A DNA stretch of 64,000 nt from an uncultured Alphaproteobacteria bacterium. Lineage in GTDB: Bacteria > Pseudomonadota > Alphaproteobacteria > Rhodobacterales > Rhodobacteraceae. The DNA is taken from contig CACJUU010000004.1 of the NCBI GenBank assembly GCA_902596605.1, forward strand, positions 1 through 64,000. The letters run 5' to 3'. The position numbers and the translations under genes are program-made. Below, in pieces: positions 53,959-64,000 of this stretch (positions are counted from its first letter, which is position 1; every line of letters begins with the position of its first letter). The notes under the pieces were generated by a model. The model saw only the letters and a program-made list of their open reading frames with translations. It did not search any database and had not been told where the DNA came from.

Positions 53959-54067
53959 ACACTTGAGTTTTATTATTTACTTACTATTTGGTCAAGTCTT
54001 CAATTATATTAAATGACGTTAAAACAAAATTAGGTTACTTATAGTTTAGAACATTACGGGGAAGTGA

Positions 54068-54880
54068 TTGGAACTAAAATTCACCAAAATGCACGGTTGT
54101 GGAAATGATTTTGTAATTATTGATAATCGCGATCAAAAATTGGAACTAAATAATGATGAAATTAAACTGCTCTGTGACCGACATTATGGTATTGGATGTG
54201 ATCAGCTTGTTGTTATAAATAATAACAATAAAAATAATGTCTCCGCTTATGCTCTTTTTTGGAATTCAGATGGCTCTATTTCTGCTACTTGTGGAAATGC
54301 TACAAGATGTATAGCTACCATTCTTTTTACGGAGACCAGAACAGAAACACTCAATATTGAAACTCAAAATGGAATTATAGAGTGCCATAAAACAAATAAT
54401 GAGTTGATATCGGTTAATATTGGTCAACCAAAGATAGCTTGGGATGAAATACCGTTGTCTAAGGAAGTCTCAACTTTAAATCTTCCAATTGAAGGAGAGC
54501 CAACTGGAACAAACTTTGGCAACCCTCATTGCACTTTTTTTGTTGATGATTTGAATAAAATAGATGTTCAAAGTAAAGGTTCCACTGTTGAGAATAATGC
54601 ATTGTTTCCTGAAAAAACAAACGTTCAATTTGTAAAAATCTTAGATAGAACTCATATCAAATTGAGGGTGTGGGAGCGTGGGTCAGGTATCACATTAGCA
54701 TCTGGATCTTCCTCTTGTGCAGCAGTTGATGCAGGCATTAGAAGAGAGCTACTTGACAACAGAGTTAAGGTTGAACTTGATGGAGGAACCGTCGAAGTAG
54801 AGAAAAAAGTGACAGGTGTGTGGTTGACTGGGCCGACCAAGCATGTATTTTCTGGCATCTACAATTTGATTCGAAAATAA
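54068..54880 (+). CDS. dapF: Diaminopimelate epimerase
   Basis: 270 residues. Converts LL- to meso-diaminopimelate for lysine and peptidoglycan synthesis. Starts with MELKFTKMHGCGNDFVIID, and carries both catalytic cysteines, in CGNATRC (near residue 77-83) and SGSSSCAA (near residue 215). The TTG 54068 start has GGGGAAG a few bases upstream. Followed 6 bp later by mtaB, an arrangement common in alphaproteobacteria. Confidence 0.95.
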   Translation: MELKFTKMHGCGNDFVIIDNRDQKLELNNDEIKLLCDRHYGIGCDQLVVINNNNKNNVSAYALFWNSDGSISATCGNATRCIATILFTETRTETLNIETQNGIIECHKTNNELISVNIGQPKIAWDEIPLSKEVSTLNLPIEGEPTGTNFGNPHCTFFVDDLNKIDVQSKGSTVENNALFPEKTNVQFVKILDRTHIKLRVWERGSGITLASGSSSCAAVDAGIRRELLDNRVKVELDGGTVEVEKKVTGVWLTGPTKHVFSGIYNLIRK

Positions 54881-54886
54881 ATAACA

Positions 54887-56128
54887 ATGAAATTTAAAAC
54901 TCTTGGATGCAGACTAAATACGTTTGAGACTGAAACGATTAAGTCGATAACAGAAAAACTAGATTATAAGAACTTTACCTTCGTCAATACCTGCTCAGTT
55001 ACAAAAGAAGCAGCCAAAAATAGTAAAAAATATGTTCGGCAACTTAAAAAATTATCTCCAAACAGTAGAGTTGTTGTTTCAGGATGCGATGCACATATAG
55101 AGAAAGAAACCTACATAAATATGCCTGAAGTTGACGTAGTTGTTGGAAATGATGTTAAGCTCGATGAAGCAATTTGGAAAGAAATTGTAAAAAGTGGGCG
55201 GTCAGGTTTTTATGGAAATTCAAAAGTCATGTTAGATCAAGAAACGACGAAAATCCTTCCCAATTTCACAAAAAGATCTAGAGCCTATTTGGAAATTCAA
55301 AATGGATGCAACCACTCTTGTACTTTTTGTATTATTCCTCAAGGCAGAGGTCTTTCAAAATCTGTTCCCATGGACACGATTTTAGAAAAAACACGTAATC
55401 TCGTAAATAAAGGATTTAAAGAAATCGTTTTAACAGGTGTTGACATTACGTGTTGGGGATCAGATATCGCTGGAACTTATAAGCTTGGTGATTTAGTAAA
55501 TAATATCTTAAATGAAATACCTAATTTACCTCGCCTGAGGCTTTCTTCTATTGATGTTAGCGAAATGGATGACAATCTCCTACATGTTTTTAAAACCAAT
55601 AAACGGATGATGCCACATCTCCACCTCTCTCTGCAATCAGGTAACAACCTCATACTTAAAAGAATGAAAAGAAGGCATTCCAGAGAGCAGGCAATTGATT
55701 TCTGCAGAAACCTTAAGGCTGCCAGACCCGAGTTGACATTCGGTGCGGACCTAATTGCAGGCTTTCCTACAGAAAGCGATGCAATGTTTTTAGATACTAT
55801 TAAACTTGTGGATGAGTGCGATATAAGCTGGCTTCACATCTTTCCTTACTCTGGACGTCCAAACACCCCTGCGAGTCGCATGCCACAAGTCAATAATCAT
55901 GAAATATCAAAGCGCTCAAAGGCCCTAAGAGAACTAGCTCAGCGAAAAAAAGTCCAGCATTTTGCAAAACTAAAGGAAAAGACGCTTTCAGTTCTGATGG
56001 AGTCTGAATTCAAAGGGAGGGCTGAAGATTTCACTGAAATTACTACGAGCACCCCTCTAAAAACGGGCGAAATTTATGCTCTAAAAGTATATAACTACAG
56101 TACTGACAGCCTTATCGCGAACGACTAG
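54887..56128 (+). CDS. mtaB: tRNA t6A37 methylthiotransferase
   Basis: Radical-SAM methylthiotransferase, 413 residues, that makes ms2t6A in tRNAs reading A-starting codons. N-terminal UPF0004 domain with FKTLGCRLNTFETE (Cys near residue 7), radical-SAM motif CNHSCTFC (C-x3-C-x2-C), and a C-terminal TRAM-like domain. ATG 54887. Its stop overlaps the convergent aldehyde dehydrogenase by 4 bp. Confidence 0.93.
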   Translation: MKFKTLGCRLNTFETETIKSITEKLDYKNFTFVNTCSVTKEAAKNSKKYVRQLKKLSPNSRVVVSGCDAHIEKETYINMPEVDVVVGNDVKLDEAIWKEIVKSGRSGFYGNSKVMLDQETTKILPNFTKRSRAYLEIQNGCNHSCTFCIIPQGRGLSKSVPMDTILEKTRNLVNKGFKEIVLTGVDITCWGSDIAGTYKLGDLVNNILNEIPNLPRLRLSSIDVSEMDDNLLHVFKTNKRMMPHLHLSLQSGNNLILKRMKRRHSREQAIDFCRNLKAARPELTFGADLIAGFPTESDAMFLDTIKLVDECDISWLHIFPYSGRPNTPASRMPQVNNHEISKRSKALRELAQRKKVQHFAKLKEKTLSVLMESEFKGRAEDFTEITTSTPLKTGEIYALKVYNYSTDSLIAND

Positions 56129-57600
56129 AGCGATAGGCACAGGTATTTCAACTCTAAATATTCGTCAATACCATGATGCGATCCCTCCCGACCAAGTCCA
56201 GACTGCTTAACTCCTCCAAAGGGAGCCACTTCTGTAGAGATTAATCCCGTATTTATGCCTACCATACCGTATTCTAAAGCTTCTGCTACTTTCCAAACAC
56301 GCTTGAGATCTGAGGCATAAAAGTACGAGGCCAGTCCGAATATTGTATTATTAGCTTGTTCTATAACATCGTCTTCATCTTTAAATCGGAATAAAGGTGC
56401 AACGGGCCCAAAAGTTTCTTCTTCCGCAATAAGCATCGACTTATCAACATTAGTTAGAACAGTTGGTTCAAAAAACGTGCCGCCAATGCTATGTCTCTTC
56501 CCGCCGCACTGAGCTGTGGCTCCTTTATTTAAGGCATCTTCAATGTGCTCCTCAACCTTTTTAAGGGCTTCGTTCGTGATCAAGGGACCAAGGGTACTCG
56601 ATGTAGCAAAACCGTCTCCTACTACCATCTGCGAGACGGACTCTTCCAGCTTCCTCGCAAATATATCATACACTCCATCCTGAACGTAGATCCGATTTGC
56701 GCACACGCACGTTTGACCATTATTTCTGAATTTAGAAATTATCGCCCCCTCAACCGCCTTATCAATATCTGCATCATCAAATACAATAAATGGTGCGTTA
56801 CCACCTAACTCCATGGACATCTTTAAAACTTTGTCTGCCCCTTGTTTTAACAGTTTTTTTCCAACTTCTGTTGATCCGGTAAAGGTTAGTTTTCGAATTT
56901 TATCATTTGAGCACAGTTCTTTGCCTATTTCGACGGGATCAGAAGTAGTTAGAACAGAGAATACCCCTCGCGGAATTCCTGCTTCTTCCGCAAGATCGCA
57001 AAGGGCCAGCGCGGATAATGGAGTATCTTCTGGAGCTTTTGCCACAAAACAGCAGCCAGCTGCCAAAGCTGGGCCCAATTTTCTGGTAATCATTGCATTA
57101 GGAAAATTCCAAGGCGTTATAGCAGCGACCACGCCCACGGGCTGCTTTAACACGATTATTCTTTTGTCTTCTTGGTGTCCAGGAATGGTTTCTCCGTAAA
57201 CTCTTTTTCCTTCTTCGGCAAACCACTCAATAAAACTAGCTCCATAGGTAATTTCCCCCTTTGCTTCTGCCAATGGTTTTCCCATTTCAGCGGTAAGGAT
57301 TGCAGCTAGATCATCGGCATTTTCTAACATTAGTTTGCAGAATTTATTTAGAATTATACTTCTGTCTTTCGCCGTCTTTTTGCTCCAATTCGGAAAAGCT
57401 TCATACGCAGCATCAATTGCAATTCTAGCATCATTAACATCTAAATCGGGAACATTTACTATTAAATTTCCATCAGAGGGATTAACCACCTCAAAAGTTT
57501 TTCCACTTTTTGCATCTACCCAAGTACCGTTTATATATGCTTTGTTTTTAAGAAGGTTTTTGTTTCTTAGCATAACGCTGAGATTTGTTTGATCTAACAT
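56125..57600 (-). CDS. gabD: NAD(P)-dependent succinate-semialdehyde dehydrogenase-like
   Basis: 491 residues of the aldehyde dehydrogenase superfamily. Catalytic Cys in FRNNGQTCVCANR, Glu in MELGGNAPFIVF and the NAD loop FTGSTEVGK. The sequence VNIGLIS-type tail and KSGKTFEVVNPSDGN start are like GabD. It would oxidise succinate semialdehyde to succinate (GABA breakdown), but ALDH specificity is hard to tell by eye. Ends at 56125 overlapping mtaB. Confidence 0.85.
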   Translation of the reverse strand: MLDQTNLSVMLRNKNLLKNKAYINGTWVDAKSGKTFEVVNPSDGNLIVNVPDLDVNDARIAIDAAYEAFPNWSKKTAKDRSIILNKFCKLMLENADDLAAILTAEMGKPLAEAKGEITYGASFIEWFAEEGKRVYGETIPGHQEDKRIIVLKQPVGVVAAITPWNFPNAMITRKLGPALAAGCCFVAKAPEDTPLSALALCDLAEEAGIPRGVFSVLTTSDPVEIGKELCSNDKIRKLTFTGSTEVGKKLLKQGADKVLKMSMELGGNAPFIVFDDADIDKAVEGAIISKFRNNGQTCVCANRIYVQDGVYDIFARKLEESVSQMVVGDGFATSSTLGPLITNEALKKVEEHIEDALNKGATAQCGGKRHSIGGTFFEPTVLTNVDKSMLIAEEETFGPVAPLFRFKDEDDVIEQANNTIFGLASYFYASDLKRVWKVAEALEYGMVGINTGLISTEVAPFGGVKQSGLGREGSHHGIDEYLELKYLCLSL

Positions 57601-57659
57601 TTTTGCGATTCCATTTTCAATTTGTCATTACTGTAATATAACCATTAAGTTACATGATA

Positions 57660-58118
57660 TTACAAGTCTCTAGTTTGTCTCATGGCTTCAGATAAAACCA
57701 TCACACAACTCACAACAACATTTAAAGATCGTCCTTTGCCAGGCATTTCTATCGTAACAGCATCATCCACCGATTCGTGAACATATCCAGGAACGCCGGC
57801 ACTTTCTCTGCCTAACAGTAATCTGTCATTTTTTCGAAATCTGAAATCCAAATAATTCTTTGAACTTTTTGTAGTCAGAAGAATCACTCTTGAATTTGGC
57901 CTTTCCTTTTGTAGCTGATCCTTAAATGCTTTATAATCAATAAAGGTCCTGAAATCTGCTTGGTTAATATAGTCCATTGCGGTCCTCTTCAATTTCTTTT
58001 CAGAAAAAGCGAACCCGCATGGCTCGATTATATCCAATGGCACATTAAGACAAGCAGAAACTCTTAGGAGTGCTCCTAAATTTTGAGGTATATCTGGTTG
58101 AAAAATAGAAATTCTCAT
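57660..58118 (-). CDS. trmL: tRNA (cytidine/uridine-34-2'-O)-methyltransferase
   Basis: SPOUT-class methyltransferase, 152 residues from ATG 58118 (MRISIFQPDIPQNLGALLR). An upstream in-frame ATG at 58166 would add 16 residues not conserved in the family. The trefoil-knot segments GRESAGVPGY and MPGKGRSLNVVVS are typical. It methylates the wobble ribose of tRNA-Leu. Between gabD-like and petA, transcribed away from petA. Confidence 0.9.
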   Translation of the reverse strand: MRISIFQPDIPQNLGALLRVSACLNVPLDIIEPCGFAFSEKKLKRTAMDYINQADFRTFIDYKAFKDQLQKERPNSRVILLTTKSSKNYLDFRFRKNDRLLLGRESAGVPGYVHESVDDAVTIEMPGKGRSLNVVVSCVMVLSEAMRQTRDL

Positions 58119-58242
58119 ATATACACTATACATAAATTTTAAAATATAGTGCGTCTTAAAGTCCAATAGACAATCTATTGAAAAATATTAAGTTACGATA
58201 TATAAGCTCCTGAAGGACACTGGGAAATAGGACGGACATTAG

Positions 58243-58803
58243 ATGGAAGACAATAATCAAAACACAAAAGGCAACAGGCGTGACTTTTTATATATATCAA
58301 CCGCTGCTGTTGGAGCGGTAACCGTTGGAGCTGCTGTCTGGCCTCTAGTCAATCAAATGAATCCGTCCGCCGACGTAGCAGCCTTATCATCTATCGAGGT
58401 AGATCTCAGTGATTTGGAGCCAGGTTCACAACTAACAGTAAAGTGGTTGGGAAAACCCGTTTTTATAAGAAGACGTACAGAGGAAGAGATTTCTGCTGCT
58501 CGAGAAGTGAACTTAGAGGACTTACCAGATAAAAGCGCACAAAATGCAAACCTTAAAGAAGGTGATGCATCGGATGAATATAGGACATTAGATCAAGAAG
58601 GTGAATGGCTTGTTATGATGGGAGTATGTACACATCTAGGATGTGTTCCACTCGGTGATGCAGGAGACTTTGGGGGGTGGTTTTGCCCCTGTCATGGATC
58701 CCACTACGATACAGCTGGCAGAATAAGAAAGGGGCCAGCCCCTACGAATCTGCCAATTCCTGTAGCGTCATTGTCCAGCGATGGTATTTTAAAATTAGGC
58801 TAA
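58243..58803 (+). CDS. petA: Rieske iron-sulfur subunit of cytochrome bc1
   Basis: 186 residues, N-terminal Tat signal/anchor ([20 protein letters not shown]) and a periplasmic Rieske domain with CTHLGC and CPCHGSHYD cluster-binding boxes (two Cys, two His). It carries electrons from ubiquinol to cytochrome c1. First gene of petABC. The long charged linker before the Rieske box ([17 protein letters not shown]) is usual in alphaproteobacteria. Confidence 0.96.
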   Translation: MEDNNQNTKGNRRDFLYISTAAVGAVTVGAAVWPLVNQMNPSADVAALSSIEVDLSDLEPGSQLTVKWLGKPVFIRRRTEEEISAAREVNLEDLPDKSAQNANLKEGDASDEYRTLDQEGEWLVMMGVCTHLGCVPLGDAGDFGGWFCPCHGSHYDTAGRIRKGPAPTNLPIPVASLSSDGILKLG

Positions 58804-58818
58804 GAAAAAGGAAAGAAA

Positions 58819-60174
58819 ATGGGCGGTATACCACACGATAAATACGAACCGAAAAAAGGGTTTGAAACTTGGTTAGATAAAAGACTTCCTATTGGAAGAC
58901 TTGTTTATGACACCTTAATGATTCCAACTCCAAAGAATTTGAACTGGATGTGGATATGGGGAATCGTCCTTACATTTTGTCTCGTTCTTCAAATAATCAC
59001 CGGTATTATTTTAGTAATGCATTACACTCCTCATGTGGATCATGCCTTTGATAGTGTCGAGCATATAATGCGTGATGTGAATGGTGGGTGGGCCATTAGG
59101 TACATCCATGCGAATGGTGCTTCTCTATTTTTCATAGCAGTGTACATGCATATCTTTCGAGGCTTATATTATGGGTCTTACAAAGAACCTCGCGAAGTAA
59201 CCTGGATAATAGGAATGTTAATTTATTTGGCAATGATGGCAACAGCCTTCATGGGCTATGTACTTCCTTGGGGTCAAATGTCTTTTTGGGGAGCTACAGT
59301 TATTACCGGCTTGTTTGGAGCTATTCCATTTATAGGAGAGTCACTCCAGACTTGGTTGCTAGGAGGTCCAGCAGTAGACAACGCAACTTTAACGCGATTT
59401 TTCAGCCTACATTATTTGCTACCATTCGTTATTCTTGGATTAGTTGTAACACACATATGGGCTTTCCACACTACCGGAAATAATAATCCTACAGGCGTTG
59501 AAGTTAGACGCGGCTCTAAGGAAGAAGCCGAAAAAGATACCTTACCATTTTTCCCATATTTTGTTATCAAAGATCTTGTGGCGCTTGCGATCATCTTGGC
59601 AATATTTGCTGCTATTGTTGGCTTTATACCGAATTATCTCGGGCACCCTGACAACTACATTGAAGCTGACCCTCTTGTAACACCAGCCCACATTGTTCCA
59701 GAGTGGTACTTTTTACCTTTCTATGCAATTCTTCGTGCTTTCACTGCCGATGTATGGATCGTTCAATTCACTTCATTTATATCCGGGGGAATAATCGACG
59801 CAAAATTTTTTGGTGTACTCGCTATGTTTGGTGCTATTGCGGTAATGGCTCTTGCACCCTGGCTTGATACATCTTCGGTTCGATCCGGAAGATATAGACC
59901 GCAATTCAAGTGGTGGTTTGGTTTGTTAGTTTTAGACTTTTTTGTCCTGACATGGGTAGGTGCAAAACCTGCTGAGCAACCATATTCCACCATATCACTT
60001 ATCGGCTCTAGTTATTGGTTTGCCTACTTTTTGGTGATACTCCCATTGTTGGGAGTTACAGAGACTCCCGAGGAGCAACCAAAAACAATTGAAGAAGATT
60101 GGAATAAAAAACTCAAGAAAAGTGATAAAAAGGAAAGTATGTCTAACGGAGGTGTATATGAACCGGCAGAATAA
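58819..60174 (+). CDS. petB: Cytochrome b of cytochrome bc1
   Basis: 451 residues with eight to nine membrane helices. Haem-ligand His pairs lie in the second and fourth helices (near [11 protein letters not shown] and [13 protein letters not shown]), and the Qo-site [13 protein letters not shown] motif is intact. It is an unsplit bacterial cytochrome b. An acidic/lysine-rich C-terminal tail ([22 protein letters not shown]) extends beyond the core. Its end overlaps petC by 17 bp. Confidence 0.96.
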   Translation: MGGIPHDKYEPKKGFETWLDKRLPIGRLVYDTLMIPTPKNLNWMWIWGIVLTFCLVLQIITGIILVMHYTPHVDHAFDSVEHIMRDVNGGWAIRYIHANGASLFFIAVYMHIFRGLYYGSYKEPREVTWIIGMLIYLAMMATAFMGYVLPWGQMSFWGATVITGLFGAIPFIGESLQTWLLGGPAVDNATLTRFFSLHYLLPFVILGLVVTHIWAFHTTGNNNPTGVEVRRGSKEEAEKDTLPFFPYFVIKDLVALAIILAIFAAIVGFIPNYLGHPDNYIEADPLVTPAHIVPEWYFLPFYAILRAFTADVWIVQFTSFISGGIIDAKFFGVLAMFGAIAVMALAPWLDTSSVRSGRYRPQFKWWFGLLVLDFFVLTWVGAKPAEQPYSTISLIGSSYWFAYFLVILPLLGVTETPEEQPKTIEEDWNKKLKKSDKKESMSNGGVYEPAE

Positions 60175-60916
60175 GACTTTCCTAAAAGCTATTATTTGCA
60201 ACCTGGTTTTAGCTACACAGCTAATCTTTATAAGCCAGGCCTATTCTGCTGGCCCAGTAGGCAAGATTGATGATGTCGATTTTTCGTTTGAGGGAGTTTT
60301 TGGGACATATGATAAAAAGCAACTACAACGTGGGCTTCAAGTCTTTACTGAGGTCTGCGCTGGATGTCATGGACTAAAACACGTCGCGTATCGTAATCTT
60401 GGCGACAAGGGAGGACCTGAACTACCTCCTGAGCAAGTTAAAGCGTACGCTGCACAGTTCGATATTTATGATCCTGACATTGATGACGATAGAAGTGCTG
60501 TACCCTCTGATTACTTTGGTGGGTCAATGGTAGAAAATGCTCCCAATCTGAGTCTTATGGCTAAAGCGCGAGTGGGTGGAGCAGAATATATAGTATCCCT
60601 TTTGAAAAGTTATACCGAAGAAGAAAAAGAGCAAGCAGGCTCTGTTTTATATGGCAACAAATTGTATCCTGGTGGATGGATTGCTATGTCTCAGCCTCTT
60701 TGGGGTGACGATGTAGAATATATGGATGGGACTGAGGCTACCCTCCAGCAAGAAGCTGAAGATGTAGCGGCATTTTTAATGTGGGCTGCAGAGCCGAAGT
60801 TGAATGTGAGGAAGGAAACAGGCTTTAGGGCGGTACTACTCCTATTGCTTCTTTCTGTATTATTATATTTGACGAATAAAAAGCTTTGGGCACCACACAA
60901 GTACAAAAAAGTTTAA
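60158..60916 (+). CDS. petC: Cytochrome c1 of cytochrome bc1
   Basis: 252 residues, signal peptide (about 1-26, ending AYSAGP), haem site [14 protein letters not shown] (near residue 62-67), axial Met region near [15 protein letters not shown], and a C-terminal anchor helix ([15 protein letters not shown]). ATG 60158 has GGAGG 5 bp upstream and lies in petB; a longer reading frame from 60089 is a shadow. Confidence 0.95.
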   Translation: MNRQNKTFLKAIICNLVLATQLIFISQAYSAGPVGKIDDVDFSFEGVFGTYDKKQLQRGLQVFTEVCAGCHGLKHVAYRNLGDKGGPELPPEQVKAYAAQFDIYDPDIDDDRSAVPSDYFGGSMVENAPNLSLMAKARVGGAEYIVSLLKSYTEEEKEQAGSVLYGNKLYPGGWIAMSQPLWGDDVEYMDGTEATLQQEAEDVAAFLMWAAEPKLNVRKETGFRAVLLLLLLSVLLYLTNKKLWAPHKYKKV

Positions 60917-60994
60917 TTTAGTAGGCAGCAAGCTTTTTTCATCTATCATTGATATATTTACTGACATAAAATCTAAACAGAAAGATTGTTAGAA

Positions 60995-62095
60995 ATGTCG
61001 ATTAATTCATTTGGTCACTTATTTAAAGTAACTACCTGGGGGGAAAGCCATGGGAGTGCGATTGGAGCAACAGTTGATGGCTGCCCACCCGGTGTAGAAC
61101 TTAGTGAAGCCGATATACAACCTTGGTTAGACAGAAGAAGGCCCGGCCAAAGCAAGTATACGACCCAAAGAAAAGAATTGGATAAGGTTAAGATACTCTC
61201 AGGAACATTTGAAGGCGTAACCACAGGCACTCCAATTCAACTATTTATCGAAAATCAAGATCAAAGATCAAAGGACTATAGTGAAATTGCAAATACATTT
61301 AGACCAGGTCACGCAGACCTTACATATCAGCTTAAATATGGAATAAGAGACTATAGAGGAGGCGGAAGATCTTCAGCAAGAGAGACAGCATCCAGAGTAG
61401 CGGCTGGAGGAATAGCTAGAAAGATACTAGCAGATATCGCTCCAGACATAGAGATAACAGGCTATCTGATCCGAATTGGAAAATTGGAAATTGATAGAGA
61501 AAATTTTTCTGAAACTACAATTCAAGAAAATGACTTTTGGTGTCCTGACAAAACTATGGTTCCAAATTGGGAGAATTATATAAAAGAACTTCGTAAAAGT
61601 GGTAATTCTGTTGGTGCAATGATTGAAATCATTGCTAAGGGCGTACCCGCAGGACTGGGAGCGCCCTTATACGCAAAGATGGATTCAGATCTAGCAAGTG
61701 GTCTGATGTCCATAAATGCTGTGAAAGGTGTTGAGATAGGCATTGGTATGCAAGCTGCTGAGATTGAAGGAATAGAGAATGCTGATGAAATATTTTTGGA
61801 GGACAATAAAATCTCTTTTACATCCAATAATGCGGGAGGTGTTTTGGGTGGTATAACGTCGGGTCAGGATATTGTTACAAGATTTGCTGTCAAGCCGACG
61901 TCATCAATTTTAAGCGAGAGAAAGTCAATTACAAAATCAGGATCTTCAACCACAGTGTCGACAAGAGGAAGACATGACCCATGTGTAGGAATAAGAGCAG
62001 TGCCAGTAGGAGAAGCTATGGTAGCATGTATAATTTTGGATCATTTTTTACTACATAGGGGCCAAATTGGGCCCAATTCTGGCAGTATACTATAG
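60995..62095 (+). CDS. aroC: Chorismate synthase
   Basis: 366 residues. Makes chorismate from EPSP using reduced FMN. Begins [20 protein letters not shown], with [31 protein letters not shown] and the C-terminal region [17 protein letters not shown] intact. I chose ATG 60995 over TTG 60986 (three residues longer). It follows petC by 78 bp. Confidence 0.96.
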   Translation: MSINSFGHLFKVTTWGESHGSAIGATVDGCPPGVELSEADIQPWLDRRRPGQSKYTTQRKELDKVKILSGTFEGVTTGTPIQLFIENQDQRSKDYSEIANTFRPGHADLTYQLKYGIRDYRGGGRSSARETASRVAAGGIARKILADIAPDIEITGYLIRIGKLEIDRENFSETTIQENDFWCPDKTMVPNWENYIKELRKSGNSVGAMIEIIAKGVPAGLGAPLYAKMDSDLASGLMSINAVKGVEIGIGMQAAEIEGIENADEIFLEDNKISFTSNNAGGVLGGITSGQDIVTRFAVKPTSSILSERKSITKSGSSTTVSTRGRHDPCVGIRAVPVGEAMVACIILDHFLLHRGQIGPNSGSIL

Positions 62096-62098
62096 CAA

Positions 62099-62824
62099 TC
62101 AGCACTTTTTTAGATGTACGAAAATTTCCTGATTGCCTTTTTTCCCAGTGATATACGCTTTTCTGCACTTTACAAAATATAAACTACTCTTTTCCAAGGA
62201 TTTAAGGAAATGACCAAATATTTTCTGAGTGTCTGTCTCCTTTTTTACTACACCATTTTTTGAAATATTCTGTTTTCCAACTTCGAATTGAGGTTTATAT
62301 AATAAAATAATATCCCCCTCTTTTCTCGCAACAGATTCTATATCTTTAATAATTTTTGATAATGAAATAAAGGCAACATCTACAACAACTAGGTCAAAGG
62401 ACTCTTTCAGTCTTGATGAAATGTCTCTTATATCCGTTTGTTCTAATAAAGAAATCCGTGTGACATTTCTTAAACTTGAATGAAGCTGATCTGTTCCAAC
62501 GTCAACTGATGTAATTTTTTCTGCTCCCTCATTAAGCAGAACTTGTGTAAAGCCACCGGTGGATGAGCCTACATCCAAGGCCGTTTTCCCCTCGACCTTC
62601 ACCTCAAAACTTTTTAGAGCTTCAAACAATTTTTTTCCTGCTCGACTTACCCACTGCTCTTGTTCAACTATAGAAACGCTTGATCCTGTTATAATTTCTC
62701 TTGCAGGTTTGTTACAAATTTTTCCATTTAGTAAAACAAATCCTTCCTTTATCAGCTCCTGGGCCTTATTTCTTGATCCTGCCAGACCCAATTCCACAAT
62801 ATATTGATCTAATCTTATTTTCAT
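62099..62824 (-). CDS. tlyA: TlyA-family 16S/23S rRNA 2'-O-methyltransferase
   Basis: 241 residues: N-terminal S4 RNA-binding domain (about residues 3-60), FtsJ-like methyltransferase domain with LDVGSSTGGFTQVLLNEGA (near residue 77-95). Members are called hemolysin A or TlyA and methylate rRNA. Convergent with aroC (3 bp apart). The C-terminal part of the family is present (KKGNQEIFVHLKK). Confidence 0.88.
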   Translation of the reverse strand: MKIRLDQYIVELGLAGSRNKAQELIKEGFVLLNGKICNKPAREIITGSSVSIVEQEQWVSRAGKKLFEALKSFEVKVEGKTALDVGSSTGGFTQVLLNEGAEKITSVDVGTDQLHSSLRNVTRISLLEQTDIRDISSRLKESFDLVVVDVAFISLSKIIKDIESVARKEGDIILLYKPQFEVGKQNISKNGVVKKETDTQKIFGHFLKSLEKSSLYFVKCRKAYITGKKGNQEIFVHLKKC

Positions 62825-62893
62825 TTATCTAAAAGTATTTCGTATGCTATCTTATTAATAGCATTGTGTTTAGAAATTAGAACAATTGGGAAT

Positions 62894-63787
62894 ATGATGA
62901 TAGGTCAGCAACAAAAAGATCAGGCAGAAAAATGGTTCAAAGATTTGAGAGATAAAATTTGCGATGAGTTTGAAATATTAGAAGAAGATCACTTAAAATT
63001 GTCTCCGAAGAGTGATGTGGCGGCAAAAAAGTTTGAGAGAAAGAGCACAAAAAGAGAAACGGACGACAAAGAAGATGGCGGTGGGGGCGTCATGGCAACG
63101 CTTAAAGGTGGTCGAATATTTGAGAAAGTAGGCGTAAATGTTTCTGCAGTATATGGAAACCTTGCACCAGAAGCACAAACGAGTATTACAGCTAGGAAAG
63201 CTATCCCCGAGCTCAAAGATGACCCCAGATTTTGGGCCTCAGGCATCAGCCTTGTAGCACATATGAGAAATCCGCATACACCTGCTATACACCTTAATAC
63301 AAGAATGTTTTGGACACCTCATGCATGGTGGTTTGGAGGAGGTACCGACTTAAATCCGTCGATAGAAAATGACGACGACACAAATTTCTTTCATCAAATT
63401 CTGAAAAAGAAATGTGATAAGCATAATCAGAATTACTACAAAAAGTATAAGGAATGGGCTGATGAATATTTTTTCATACCACATAGAAAAGTTGCAAGAG
63501 GAGTAGGTGGAATATTTTTTGATGATCTCTGCACTGGTGACTGGGAAAAAGATTTTTCTTTCACCAGAGATGTTGGAGAAGCATTTATTGAAGCTTACAT
63601 ACCAATAGTAAAAAAACACTATCTGAAAGATTGGACACCACAGGATAAGAAAATCCAAGAACAAAAGAGGGGGCTTTACGCCGAATTTAACTTAGTTTAC
63701 GACAGAGGCACAAAGTTTGGCTTGCAGACAGGACACAATATAGATGCAGTATTAATGAGCTTACCTCCAACAGCGCAGTGGGTTTAG
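62894..63787 (+). CDS. hemF: Oxygen-dependent coproporphyrinogen III oxidase
   Basis: 297 residues from ATG 62894. Haem synthesis enzyme needing O2. Diagnostic segments: GGGVMATLKGGRIFEKVGVNVS (near residues 64-85), PHTPAIHLNTRMFW, WWFGGGTDLNP and ARGVGGIFFDDL. Its presence fits an obligate or facultative aerobe. The protein has a charged KSTKRETDDKED insert near residue 50. The next gene on the opposite strand overlaps its stop. Confidence 0.95.
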   Translation: MMIGQQQKDQAEKWFKDLRDKICDEFEILEEDHLKLSPKSDVAAKKFERKSTKRETDDKEDGGGGVMATLKGGRIFEKVGVNVSAVYGNLAPEAQTSITARKAIPELKDDPRFWASGISLVAHMRNPHTPAIHLNTRMFWTPHAWWFGGGTDLNPSIENDDDTNFFHQILKKKCDKHNQNYYKKYKEWADEYFFIPHRKVARGVGGIFFDDLCTGDWEKDFSFTRDVGEAFIEAYIPIVKKHYLKDWTPQDKKIQEQKRGLYAEFNLVYDRGTKFGLQTGHNIDAVLMSLPPTAQWV

Positions 63788-64000
63788 CTTAGCAAACTCA
63801 GCAACTTTTCCTTAGATGCTTTGAACCCAGAACCTATCCAAAATGTTTCCATAAGATTTATTTTTTCTTTAGTTGTATTTAAATTTTTTGTCAAAGGGTG
63901 AACATCTGAGAACTTTATCGGAAAAATTTTTCTAGATGCTCTCTTTATTTTCTCTATATCTTTAGCCTTTATAATAAATCCTTCTTTAACTTCTTTTATT
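63784..64000 (-). CDS. Unknown protein, partial (5' end outside the window)
   Basis: Minus-strand frame open to the window edge, 72 codons, ending LLSLLS at TAA 63786-63784, four bases into the hemF stop region. Basic and helical; METFWIGSGFKASKEKLLSLL near the end. Not recognised. Confidence 0.5.
   Translation of the reverse strand, partial: IKEVKEGFIIKAKDIEKIKRASRKIFPIKFSDVHPLTKNLNTTKEKINLMETFWIGSGFKASKEKLLSLLS

Noticed and set aside
53821-54012. 63-codon plus-strand frame with a DRVRTCDPLIK-type sequence
   Set aside because: It runs antisense through tRNA-Lys, a well-known source of false proteins; the tRNA explains it.

Overview
The window is one gene-dense, AT-rich stretch (GC roughly in the mid 30s by eye) of a bacterial chromosome. 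I read it as a marine alphaproteobacterium, possibly SAR116-like or another low-GC oligotrophic lineage; this is inference from content. Support comes from the compact petABC bc1 operon, the two tandem GcvT-fused dimethylglycine/sarcosine-dehydrogenase-like flavoproteins next to a non-pyrrolysine MttB homologue, the hemF gene, the short intergenic spaces and the many TTG starts behind AGGAG-type ribosome binding sites. I see no prophage, insertion sequence or CRISPR array.

Layout. 1-4.6 kb: a BMP-type nucleoside ABC transporter (permease cut by the window edge, plus ATPase), a divergent NCS2 xanthine/uracil permease and an AIG2-like gamma-glutamylcyclotransferase. 4.9-11.5 kb: cysteine synthase, then phenylacetate activation (paaK, paaI) divergent from the phenylacetyl-CoA epoxidase operon paaABCDE. 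11.5-23.9 kb: a catabolic block with two DMGDH-like enzymes, an MttB-family methyltransferase, a small lipoprotein, an acyl-CoA dehydrogenase, a CaiB-type CoA-transferase, a ribokinase-like kinase, a ThDP enzyme and a divergent protein that looks like a ribosome recycling factor paralogue. 24-31.9 kb: two unknown proteins, an iron(III) FbpAB importer with an upstream frameshifted small exported gene, a Fur-box-like site, a 10TM metal transporter, a cNMP-binding protein, a zeta-type GST and a double-hotdog thioesterase. 32-37.5 kb: a serine hydrolase, an EamA transporter, a branched-chain aminotransferase, then a copper module (DUF4396-like protein, cytochrome c, CopC, CopD) divergent from a CueR-type MerR regulator. 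37.6-47.3 kb: a complete chemosensory cluster (MCP, CheR, an unknown protein, CheA, CheY, CheB, a protein with three CheW-like domains) facing three small genes, two of them cNMP-binding-like. 47.8-52 kb: the zinc regulon znuA / zur-znuC-znuB-COG0523 GTPase around a palindromic operator. 52-64 kb: housekeeping genes (asparagine synthetase, tRNA-Lys, dapF, mtaB, gabD-like, trmL, petABC, aroC, tlyA, hemF).

How the parts work together. Three metal circuits can be read from DNA: a Fur-box-like site between the iron importer and the 10TM transporter, a MerR-type promoter with a 19-bp spacer in front of the copper operon, and a Zur-type palindrome between znuA and zur. Catabolism is aimed at aromatic acids (phenylacetate), purines/nucleosides and probably N-methylated compounds. 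The least conventional parts are the chemosensory cluster with its cNMP-like satellite genes, the RRF-like paralogue and the CueR/DUF4396/cytochrome c/CopCD module.
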